A stretch of 64,000 bases of DNA from Streptacidiphilus rugosus AM-16 (GTDB lineage: Bacteria; Actinomycetota; Actinomycetes; Streptomycetales; Streptomycetaceae), in NCBI RefSeq assembly GCF_000744655.1, contig NZ_JQMJ01000004.1:6634001-6698000 (forward strand). The letters are read 5' to 3'. Positions 16,814 through 26,364 of the stretch are shown here, in pieces. The first letter of the stretch is position 1. The number at the start of each line of letters is the position of its first letter. Under the pieces are notes generated by a model. That model searched no databases, was not told where the DNA came from, and saw only the letters and a list, made by a program, of their open reading frames with translations. The position numbers and the translations under genes are program-made.

Positions 16814-17419
16814 ATGGCCGTCCCCGACTCCTCGCGCCCGCTCCGCGACCGCGTCCGCCTCGCCCTGCCGCTCCTGGACCGCCCGCGCGCCGTCCTGTCG
16901 GCCGGTGCGGGCACGGCGGTGCTGCTGGTGCTGGCGCTGGGCACGGACACCCTGTGGCTCCGGCTGACGGAGGTCTTCGGGTCGGCACTGCGCCCGGCGG
17001 CCCTGGGTGTGCCGCTCTTCCTCCCCGGGCTGCGGCCGAACCCGCGCGGGGAGACGAGCTGGGCCTTCACCTGTTGCGAGGACTTCGCCGCGCTGCTGCT
17101 GGTCGGCGTCGTCGCCCTGGTCCTGCGCAAGCACACCCGGCGACACCCCTACGCGTCCGTGGCCCACCTCTTCCTGACCGGCTGGCGGGCCGTGGTGCTC
17201 GGCGGCGCGGCGGCCGGGGTGTTCCGCGGCCTGACCGAGGCGCGCATGGTGGCGGCGGGACCGCTGGGCTGGACCGGCTACCCGGTCCTGGGGGCGCTGG
17301 CGGGGCTCGGCTGGGGCCTGCTGCTGGGCTGGACCGTGGGGCTCGTGGTGGCCCTGACGGGCGCCGTCAATGTCCGGCATGGCGAAAATCACGAGGCGCG
17401 TTGGATGGCAAGGCGTTAG
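16814..17419 (+). CDS. Hypothetical membrane protein
   Basis: I do not recognise this 201-residue protein. It has about four hydrophobic helices (around residues 30-46, 90-105, 123-142 and 150-187). A Pro/Arg-rich extramembrane stretch sits between the first and second (LFLPGLRPNPRGETSW), and there is a CC pair (TCCEDF). The last helices are rich in Gly/Leu. The stop is 12 bases before the ATG of the aminotransferase gene, so the two are probably co-transcribed. Codon usage matches its neighbours, supporting a real gene. Confidence 0.6.
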   Translation: MAVPDSSRPLRDRVRLALPLLDRPRAVLSAGAGTAVLLVLALGTDTLWLRLTEVFGSALRPAALGVPLFLPGLRPNPRGETSWAFTCCEDFAALLLVGVVALVLRKHTRRHPYASVAHLFLTGWRAVVLGGAAAGVFRGLTEARMVAAGPLGWTGYPVLGALAGLGWGLLLGWTVGLVVALTGAVNVRHGENHEARWMARR

Positions 17420-17430
17420 GGTGCATGGGT

Positions 17431-18645
17431 ATGCAGGTGATCCAGTCTTCGAAGCTCGCCAATGTCTGTTATGACATCCGCGGCCCGATCCTCGACGAGG
17501 CCATGCGGCTCGAGGACGAGGGGCATCGCATCCTCAAGCTGAACACCGGCAACCCGGCGCCCTTCGGCTTCGAGGCACCCCCGGAGATCCTCCAGGACAT
17601 CCTCCGCAACCTCGCCGGCGCGCACGGCTACGGCGACTCCAAGGGCCTGCTGTCCGCCCGCCGCGCCGTGGTCATGCACTACGAGGAGCGCGGCCTGCAC
17701 GGCCTGACCGTGGAGGACGTCTACATCGGCAACGGCGTCTCCGAGCTGATCCAGATGGCCATGCAGGCCCTGCTGGACGACGGCGACGAGATCCTGGTGC
17801 CCTCCCCCGACTACCCGCTGTGGACGGCGTCGATCAGCCTCTCGGGCGGGACGGCCGTGCACTACCGCTGCGACGAGCAGTCGGACTGGTACCCGGACCT
17901 CGCCGACATCGAGTCGAAGATCACCGACCGCACCCGCGGCATCGTGATCATCAACCCGAACAACCCGACCGGTGCGGTCTACCCGGTCGAGCTGCTCGAA
18001 GGCCTGGTCGAGATCGCCCGGCGGCACGACCTGATCGTGTACTCCGACGAGATCTACGACAAGATCCTCTACGACGAGGCCGAGCACACCTCCACGGCCA
18101 CGCTCGCGCCGGACCTGCTCTGCCTGACCTTCAACGGCATGTCCAAGGCCTACCGTGTGGCCGGCTTCCGCTCCGGCTGGATGACCATCTCCGGCCCGCG
18201 CGAGAACGCCCGCAGCTACATCGAGGGCCTGACCACGCTGGCCACCATGCGCCTGTGCGCCAACATGCCCTCGCAGCACGCCATCGCCGCGGCCCTGGGC
18301 GGGCGGCAGAGCATCAAGGACCTGATCCTCCCCGGCGGCCGCCTGCGCGAGCAGCGCGACGTCGCCTGGAAGATGCTGAACGACATCCCCGGGGTCTCCT
18401 GCGTCAAGCCGAAGGGCGCGCTCTACGCCTTCCCCCGGCTGGACCCTAAGGTCTACAAGATCAAGGACGACGCCCAGATGGTGCTGGACCTGCTCAAGCA
18501 GCAGCACATCTACGTGGTCCAGGGCACCGGTTTCAACTGGCCCGACCCGGACCACTTCCGCCTGGTGACCCTGCCGCGGGTGGAGGACCTGAGCGAGGCG
18601 ATCCAGAAGATCGGCGTCTTCCTGGACGGCTACAGCCAGCCGTAG
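17431..18645 (+). CDS. Pyridoxal phosphate aminotransferase (alanine/aspartate type)
   Basis: This 404-residue fold-type I aminotransferase probably makes alanine or aspartate from pyruvate or oxaloacetate (AlaA-like). The motifs are LNTGNPAPFGFEAP (substrate loop), IINPNNPTGAVY, YSDEIYDKILYD (PLP Asp/Tyr), FNGMSKAYRVAGFRSGW (PLP lysine in SKAYR) and FRLVTLPR (Arg binding the carboxylate). MQVIQSSKLANVCYDIRGP is the usual N-terminus of actinobacterial homologues, so I use the ATG at 17431; an in-frame ATG at 17425 is an alternative. Confidence 0.93.
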   Translation: MQVIQSSKLANVCYDIRGPILDEAMRLEDEGHRILKLNTGNPAPFGFEAPPEILQDILRNLAGAHGYGDSKGLLSARRAVVMHYEERGLHGLTVEDVYIGNGVSELIQMAMQALLDDGDEILVPSPDYPLWTASISLSGGTAVHYRCDEQSDWYPDLADIESKITDRTRGIVIINPNNPTGAVYPVELLEGLVEIARRHDLIVYSDEIYDKILYDEAEHTSTATLAPDLLCLTFNGMSKAYRVAGFRSGWMTISGPRENARSYIEGLTTLATMRLCANMPSQHAIAAALGGRQSIKDLILPGGRLREQRDVAWKMLNDIPGVSCVKPKGALYAFPRLDPKVYKIKDDAQMVLDLLKQQHIYVVQGTGFNWPDPDHFRLVTLPRVEDLSEAIQKIGVFLDGYSQP

Positions 18646-18705
18646 GCTGACCGCTACGCGAGACACCAGCGTGTTTTAGACAAAGTCCAAGATAGGCTGA
18701 GCGCC

Positions 18706-19116
18706 ATGTACGAGCAGCCGAAGATCCGCACCGCACCGCGGCGCGCCTACGCCGCACGCCCGCGCACCGAGACGGCGCTGCCCCCGCGCGCCCCCGCCGA
18801 CCGCCAGACCCAGGTCGTCGGCCACCTGACCGCCCTGCTCGACGTCACCCGCGAGCTGCACGCCCGCACCGCGGACCCGGACCTGGTGGACGCCGCGGCC
18901 GCGCTGACCACGCGCATATCGGAGCTCGGCACAGCGTCGCCGGCGCGCTCCGCCCACCCCTACCCGGACGACCTGGCGCTGCTGCACACCCTGGCCTTCG
19001 ACCTGGCCGGCCGGGTGCTCGTGGTGGCCGCCGCCCAGCAGGACACCAGGACGGCGATACTCGCGTGCCGCCGCATGGACTTCCATACGGCGGCACGCGA
19101 GGCGGTTCAGGCCTGA
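18706..19116 (+). CDS. Hypothetical protein, Ala/Arg-rich, helical
   Basis: This 136-residue protein of unknown function has a basic, Pro/Arg-rich N-terminus of about 35 residues. The rest is predominantly helical, with repeated alanine and leucine (TALLDVTRELHART; LALLHTLAFDLAGRVLVVAAAQQ). No enzyme motif is seen. It lies between the aminotransferase gene and the convergent pckG. Confidence 0.6.
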   Translation: MYEQPKIRTAPRRAYAARPRTETALPPRAPADRQTQVVGHLTALLDVTRELHARTADPDLVDAAAALTTRISELGTASPARSAHPYPDDLALLHTLAFDLAGRVLVVAAAQQDTRTAILACRRMDFHTAAREAVQA

Positions 19117-19138
19117 GGCCCGATCAGGCTGTCAGCCC

Positions 19139-20959
19139 TCAGCCCAGGCGGCTGGTGAGCTTCTCGTACTCGTCCCACAGCGCCTTCGGCGTGTGGTCGC
19201 CGAAGAGCTCCAGGTGCTCGGGGATGAGCGCGGCCTCCTGCTTCCAGATCGCCGGGTCGACGCTCAGCAGCAGGTCCAGGTCGGACTGCTCGATGGTCAG
19301 CCCGTCCAGGTCCAACGCGTCCTCGGTCGGCAGCGTGCCGATCGGCGTCTCGACGCCCTCGGCCTCGCCGGCCAGACGCTCGACGATCCACTTCAGCACG
19401 CGGCTGTTCTCGCCGAAGCCCGGCCAGACGAACTTGCCGTCGGCGTTCTTCCTGAACCAGTTGACGTAGTAGATCTTCGGCAGCTTGGACGCGTCGGCGG
19501 CCTTCTCGCCGATCTCCAGCCAGTGGGCGAAGTAGTCACCCATGTTGTAGCCGCAGAACGGAAGCATCGCGAAGGGGTCGCGGCGCAGCTTGCCGACGGT
19601 GCCCTCGGCGGCGGCGGTCTGCTCCGAGGCGACGTTCGCGCCCAGGAAGACACCGTGCTGCCAGTCGAAGGACTCGGTCACCAGCGGAACCGCGCTGGCG
19701 CGGCGACCGCCGAAGAGGATGGCCGAGATCGGCACACCCGCCGGGTCCTCCCACTCAGGGGCGATGGTCGGGCACTGGGCGGCCGGGACGGTGAACCGGG
19801 CGTTGGGGTGCGCCGCCGGGGTCTCCGACTCGGGGGTCCAGTCGTTGCCCTTCCAGTCGATCAGGTGCGCGGGCTTCTCCTCGGTCATGCCCTCCCACCA
19901 GACGTCGCCGTCGTCGGTGAGCGCCACGTTGGTGAAGACCGTGTTGGCGTACATCGAGTCGATGGCGTTGGCGTTGGTGTCGCGGCCGGTGCCGGGCGCG
20001 ACGCCGAAGAAGCCGGCCTCGGGGTTGATCGCGTAGAGGCGGCCGTCCTCGCCGAACCGCATCCAGGCGATGTCGTCGCCGATGGTCTCGACCTTCCAGC
20101 CAGGGATGGTCGGCTCGAGCATGGCCAGGTTGGTCTTGCCGCAGGCGCTGGGGAACGCCGCGGTCACGTACTTGGCCTCACCGCTCGGCGGGGTCAGCTT
20201 GAGCACGAGCATGTGCTCGGCCAGCCAGCCCTCGTCGCGCGCCATGGTCGAGGCGATGCGCAGCGCGTAGCACTTCTTGCCCAGCAGCGCGTTGCCGCCG
20301 TAGCCGGAGCCGTAGGACCAGATCTCCTTGGTCTCGGGGAAGTGCGAGATGTACTTGGTCTCGTTGCACGGCCACGCGACGTCGGCCTCGCCCTCCGCAA
20401 GGGGCGCTCCGAGGGTGTGCACGGCCTTGACGAAGTCGCCGTCCTCGCCGAGGTGGTCCAGCACGGCCTGTCCCATGCGGGTCATGGTGCGCATGGAGAC
20501 GGCGACGTAGGCGGAGTCGGTGATCTCGACGCCGCAGGCGGCGAGCGGAGAGCCCACAGGACCCATGGAGAACGGCACCACGTACATGGTGCGGCCCTTC
20601 ATGGAGCCCTGGAAGATGTCGCCGAAGATGGCACGCATCTCGGCCGGGGCCTTCCAGTGGTTGGTCGGGCCGGCGTCCTCTTCCTTCTCCGAGCAGATGA
20701 AGGTCCGGTCCTCGACACGCGCGACGTCACGCGGGTCGGACGCCGCGTAGTAGGAGTTCGGGCGCTTCTCCGGGTTGAGCTTCCGGAAGGTGCCCTTCTC
20801 GACCAGAAGGTCGCAGAGACGCTGGTACTCGGCTTCAGAGCCGTCGCACCATTCGATCCGATCCGGCTGGGTGAGCTCTGCGATCTCCTGAACCCACGCC
20901 AGCAGCTTCTTGTGCCGGGTCGGGGCAGCGTTGACCAGGGCAGAGTTCTCGTACGGCAC
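19139..20959 (-). CDS. pckG: Phosphoenolpyruvate carboxykinase (GTP)
   Basis: This 606-residue cytoplasmic enzyme interconverts oxaloacetate plus GTP with phosphoenolpyruvate, CO2 and GDP (gluconeogenesis). The GTP-type signature is clear: the P-loop [12 protein letters not shown], the metal/substrate region [23 protein letters not shown] and [14 protein letters not shown]. The length matches GTP-dependent PEPCKs. The GTG at 20959 ([13 protein letters not shown]) is supported by an upstream GGAGCG. It has its own upstream region of about 190 bases shared with the divergent TrhA-like gene. Confidence 0.97.
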   Translation of the reverse strand: MPYENSALVNAAPTRHKKLLAWVQEIAELTQPDRIEWCDGSEAEYQRLCDLLVEKGTFRKLNPEKRPNSYYAASDPRDVARVEDRTFICSEKEEDAGPTNHWKAPAEMRAIFGDIFQGSMKGRTMYVVPFSMGPVGSPLAACGVEITDSAYVAVSMRTMTRMGQAVLDHLGEDGDFVKAVHTLGAPLAEGEADVAWPCNETKYISHFPETKEIWSYGSGYGGNALLGKKCYALRIASTMARDEGWLAEHMLVLKLTPPSGEAKYVTAAFPSACGKTNLAMLEPTIPGWKVETIGDDIAWMRFGEDGRLYAINPEAGFFGVAPGTGRDTNANAIDSMYANTVFTNVALTDDGDVWWEGMTEEKPAHLIDWKGNDWTPESETPAAHPNARFTVPAAQCPTIAPEWEDPAGVPISAILFGGRRASAVPLVTESFDWQHGVFLGANVASEQTAAAEGTVGKLRRDPFAMLPFCGYNMGDYFAHWLEIGEKAADASKLPKIYYVNWFRKNADGKFVWPGFGENSRVLKWIVERLAGEAEGVETPIGTLPTEDALDLDGLTIEQSDLDLLLSVDPAIWKQEAALIPEHLELFGDHTPKALWDEYEKLTSRLG

Positions 20960-21147
20960 GATCGCTCCGTTTCACATCCGATCGTCCTTGACCGGATGTT
21001 GAGGGGTTGAGGGTTCTCGCAGCGTAACCCGGAAGCACCCGAAGCGACATACCGCCCCCGCTGTGAGAACGGCAACACCGCAGGTCAGCGTCATAGTGAC
21101 GAGAATTCAGACCGACCTACCAGTAGGTAACCTACGGTGCCGTAGCT

Positions 21148-21822
21148 ATGCTTCGCACCATGAGCGCTCAGGTGGCACAGACGGACCAGGAAAGTCCCCT
21201 CAAGCCGGCCCTGCGAGGGTGGCTGCACGCAGGCATGTTCCCGACGACGGTCGCCGCGGGGATCGTGCTGATCTGCCTCGCCACCACGACCGCGGCGCGC
21301 GTCGCCTGCGCGGTCTACGCGGCCAGCGCCTGGATGCTGTTCGGCATCAGCGCGCTCTACCACCGCTTCAACTGGGGCCCCCGCGGCGAGGCGGTGCTGC
21401 GCCGGCTCGACCACAGCAACATCTTCCTGATCATCGCGGGCACCTACACCCCCATCACGATCCTGCTGCTGCACGGCGGCCGTCAGGAGCTGCTGCTCTG
21501 GCTCGTCTGGGCGGGGGCGCTGGCCGGCATCGCCTTCCGGGTCTTCTGGGTGGGCGCGCCGCGCTGGCTCTACACCCCCTGCTACCTGGCACTGGGCTGG
21601 GCCGCGGTCTTCTTCCTGCCCGACTTCCTGCGCACCGGCGGTATCGCCGTCACCGTGCTGATCATCGTCGGCGGCCTCCTCTACAGCGTCGGCGGCGTCA
21701 TCTACGGCCTCAAGCGCCCGAACCCCTCGCCGCGCTGGTTCGGCTTCCACGAGGTCTTCCACGCCTGCACGCTCGCCGCGTTCACCGTCCAGTTCGTGGG
21801 GGTCTCCCTCGTCGCCATGTGA
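21148..21822 (+). CDS. TrhA/hemolysin III family membrane protein (PAQR fold)
   Basis: This 224-residue protein has seven hydrophobic helices. It carries the family signatures SALYHRFNW, DHSNIFLIIAGTYTP (helices 3-4, Asp/His metal site) and GFHEVFHA near the C-terminus (His residues of the zinc site). The bacterial family is linked to membrane homeostasis (TrhA); haemolysis is not established here. An alternative start is the ATG at 21160 (MSAQVAQ). It is divergent from pckG. Confidence 0.9.
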   Translation: MLRTMSAQVAQTDQESPLKPALRGWLHAGMFPTTVAAGIVLICLATTTAARVACAVYAASAWMLFGISALYHRFNWGPRGEAVLRRLDHSNIFLIIAGTYTPITILLLHGGRQELLLWLVWAGALAGIAFRVFWVGAPRWLYTPCYLALGWAAVFFLPDFLRTGGIAVTVLIIVGGLLYSVGGVIYGLKRPNPSPRWFGFHEVFHACTLAAFTVQFVGVSLVAM

Positions 21823-21848
21823 GGGATATTGACAGCCACTGCCATTTT

Positions 21849-21878
21849 GAGAGTTACTGTCATAAGACAGTGACTCTC
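21849..21878. promoter_or_regulatory. Palindromic operator upstream of the MFS-TetR operon
   Basis: GAGAGTTACTGTC (21849-21861) and GACAGTGACTCTC (21866-21878) are inverted repeats with one mismatch in 13 and a 4-base centre ATAA. It lies 12 bases before the MFS start, downstream of a TTGACA (-35-like, 21829-21834), so the regulator would block the promoter. The TetR-family gene at the end of the same operon is the obvious ligand (inference). Confidence 0.65.
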
Positions 21879-21890
21879 CAGGGGGCTGCC

Positions 21891-23444
21891 ATGACCACGG
21901 ACGTAACCGCCCGCACCACCACACCCGACGACTCCCCGCCGCTCGACAGGCGCCGCTGGTGGGCGCTGGCCGCCGTGTGCCTGAGCGTGCTGGTGCTCGG
22001 CTTCGACGGCACGATCCTCAACGTCGCCCTGCCCGACCTGGCCGTGCAGCTGCACGCCACCACCGGCCAGCTCCAGTGGATCGTCGACGCCTACCTCGTC
22101 GTCTTCGCCGCCGCGATGCTCCCGGCCGGACTGCTCGGAGACCGGTTCGGGCGGCGCCGGCTGCTGATCGGCGGCCTGGTGCTCTTCGGTCTCGCCTCGC
22201 TCGTCGGCACCCTGGCGAACTCGGCGGACACGCTGATCGCGGTGCGCGCCGTGATGGGCCTGGGCGGCGCGTTCATCATGCCGCTGGGCATCGCCATCCT
22301 GCCGAGCCTGTTCGCACCGGCCGAGCGCCCGCGCGCGGTCGCCGTGATGACCGCGGGCATGGCCGTCGGCATGCCGCTCGGCCCGATGCTGGGCGGGCTG
22401 CTGCTGAACCACTTCTGGTGGGGCTCGATCTTCCTGATCAACATCCCGCTGATCGTCGTCGGCATCGTCGCCTGCCTCTGGCTGGTCCCCGAGTCCCGCG
22501 ACCCGTCGGTCCCGCGGATCGACCTGCTCAGCGCCACGATCGGCGTCCTCGGCCTGGCGGCGCTGACCTTCGGCATCATCCAGGGCCCGAGCGACGGCTG
22601 GGGATCGACCGTGGTCGTCTCCTCGCTGGTGGCGGCCGTGCTGCTGCTCGGCGGCCTGGTCCTGCGGGAGCGCACCCAGCCCAACCCGATGATCGACTTC
22701 GGCCTGCTGGCCGACCGCGTCTACCGCTGGAGCACCATCGCCTCCGTCCTGGTCTCCTTCTCGCTGATGGGCGCGCTCTTCGTGCTGCCGCAGTACCTGC
22801 AGTCCGTGCTCGGCCACGACGCCCTCGGCACCGGCATCCGGCTGATGCCGCTGATGGGCGGGCTGCTGGTGGCCGCGCGCGCGGCGGAGCGGCTGGTCGC
22901 CCGGCTGTCGGTGCGCTGGGTGGTGGCGGCGGGCATGCTCGTCGTCGCCGCGTCGATGCTGCTGGGCGCCTCGACCGCCACCGGCGACGGCTACGGCCGC
23001 ACCGCGCTGTGGCTGGCGCTGCTCGGCGTCGGGATGGGCTTCACCATGGTCCCGGCCATGGGCGCGGCGATGAGCGCACTGCCGGACGACCGCGCCGGCG
23101 TCGGCTCGGGACTGCTGCAGACACTGCGTCAGTCCGCGAGCGCCATCGGGGTCGCGCTGCTGGGCAGCCTGCTGGCGAGCGCGTACACGGCACGGCTGGA
23201 CACCGGGCGGCTGAACGGCTCCCTCGCGCACACCGCGCGCGGCTCGGTCTCGGCGGCGCAGGCCGTCGCCGACAAGCTGCACGACACGGCGCTGGCCGTC
23301 TCCGCGCACGGCGCGTTCGTGCACGCCATGGACCTGGTGCTGCTGATCTGCGGGATGGGCGCGGCGCTGTCGGCGCTGCTGATCGCCTGGCGGATGCCCG
23401 GCACGGTCGCGCGGCCCGGCGGTGAGGGAGAATCCGAGGCATGA
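21891..23444 (+). CDS. MFS multidrug transporter, DHA2 (14-TM) type
   Basis: This is a 517-residue proton-coupled exporter. It has multiple hydrophobic helices with DHA2 signatures: the first helix WWALAAVCLSVLVLGFDGTILNVALPDL (motif D1-like), LLGDRFGRRRLL (motif A), and MTAGMAVGMPLGPMLGGLL (motif C). The ATG at 21891 follows AGGGGG. The stop overlaps the ATG of the downstream TetR gene by four bases (ATGA), so they form one operon. Substrate is unknown; drug or antibiotic efflux is the usual role of such pairs. Confidence 0.92.
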   Translation: MTTDVTARTTTPDDSPPLDRRRWWALAAVCLSVLVLGFDGTILNVALPDLAVQLHATTGQLQWIVDAYLVVFAAAMLPAGLLGDRFGRRRLLIGGLVLFGLASLVGTLANSADTLIAVRAVMGLGGAFIMPLGIAILPSLFAPAERPRAVAVMTAGMAVGMPLGPMLGGLLLNHFWWGSIFLINIPLIVVGIVACLWLVPESRDPSVPRIDLLSATIGVLGLAALTFGIIQGPSDGWGSTVVVSSLVAAVLLLGGLVLRERTQPNPMIDFGLLADRVYRWSTIASVLVSFSLMGALFVLPQYLQSVLGHDALGTGIRLMPLMGGLLVAARAAERLVARLSVRWVVAAGMLVVAASMLLGASTATGDGYGRTALWLALLGVGMGFTMVPAMGAAMSALPDDRAGVGSGLLQTLRQSASAIGVALLGSLLASAYTARLDTGRLNGSLAHTARGSVSAAQAVADKLHDTALAVSAHGAFVHAMDLVLLICGMGAALSALLIAWRMPGTVARPGGEGESEA

Positions 23445-24070
23445 GCGCCTCCGGATCAGCCCTGGAAGACATCCTCGCGGCCCCTCTGGGTCTGCGGGAA
23501 CGCAAGAAGCTGAAGACCCGCCGTGCGATCCGCACGGCGGCCTTCGGCCTGTTCGTGGAACAGGGCTACGAGGCCACCACGGTCGACCAGATCGCGGCGG
23601 CGGCGGACGTGTCGCCGAGCACCTTCTTCCGCTACTTCCCCACCAAGGAAGACCTCGTCATCAGCGACGACTACGACCCGCTGATGGAGGCCTCCTTCCG
23701 CGCCAGGCCCGCCGACGAGCCGCTGGTCGACGCGATCCGCGCCGCGATGATCGGACCGCTGCGGCAGGTGCTGGCGTCCGAGCACGACGACATGCTGCTG
23801 CGGATGCGCCTGCTCAGGGACGTCCCGGCGATCCGGGCGCGTTCCGTCGTGGAGCAGCAGCGGACCGCCGACATGCTGTGCCGCCTGCTGGCCGAGCGCA
23901 CCGGCGCGGACCCGGGCGGCCTGGCGATGCGCGCCGTGGTGGCCAGCCTCCTCGCGGCCTTCAGCGAGGCGGTCATGTACTGGGCCGAGCACGACGGCGA
24001 GGAGGACATGGCGGACCTGCTGGAGGCCGCCCTCACCGCCCTGGCCGACGCCCTGCGCCCGGTCGGCTGA
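23441..24070 (+). CDS. TetR-family transcriptional regulator
   Basis: This 209-residue repressor has an N-terminal HTH (about 20-70: LKTRRAIRTAAFGLFVEQGYEATTVDQIAAAADVSPSTFFRYFPTKEDL, read as helix-turn-helix with the FFRYF recognition helix). The ligand-binding helical domain follows. Its start overlaps the MFS stop, and it probably represses the operon through the palindrome at 21849-21878. Confidence 0.9.
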   Translation: MSASGSALEDILAAPLGLRERKKLKTRRAIRTAAFGLFVEQGYEATTVDQIAAAADVSPSTFFRYFPTKEDLVISDDYDPLMEASFRARPADEPLVDAIRAAMIGPLRQVLASEHDDMLLRMRLLRDVPAIRARSVVEQQRTADMLCRLLAERTGADPGGLAMRAVVASLLAAFSEAVMYWAEHDGEEDMADLLEAALTALADALRPVG

Positions 24071-24245
24071 CCACCGCGCACCGTGCCTCGCCCCCGTCCA
24101 CGGTGGACGGACGATCGCCGACCGTGACCGTCCGCGGGCGGCCGGAGATCCTGGTACCGAACTGCCGCCCCACCGCCTCCTTGCCGCACGCGTCGCTCCG
24201 CGCCTCCCCGGGCGCGTGATCCTCAGCGCTGCGCCGGGTGGGCAC

Positions 24246-26234
<1,989 letters not shown>

Positions 26235-26364
26235 AGACCCAGCGTCTCACAGGCCGGAGCCCCGCCCGATGAGGCGGACGGCGCTCTGGTAGTTTGCGCT
26301 GCCGACACTCCGAGCCGGCCCCACGACGGGATGCCACGCCGGAGGGCAGAACCGGGGGAACACC

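Noticed and set aside
24071-24245. Small gene between TetR and the YyaL-type gene
   Set aside because: Only 175 bases; no frame with a ribosome site or biased codon use.
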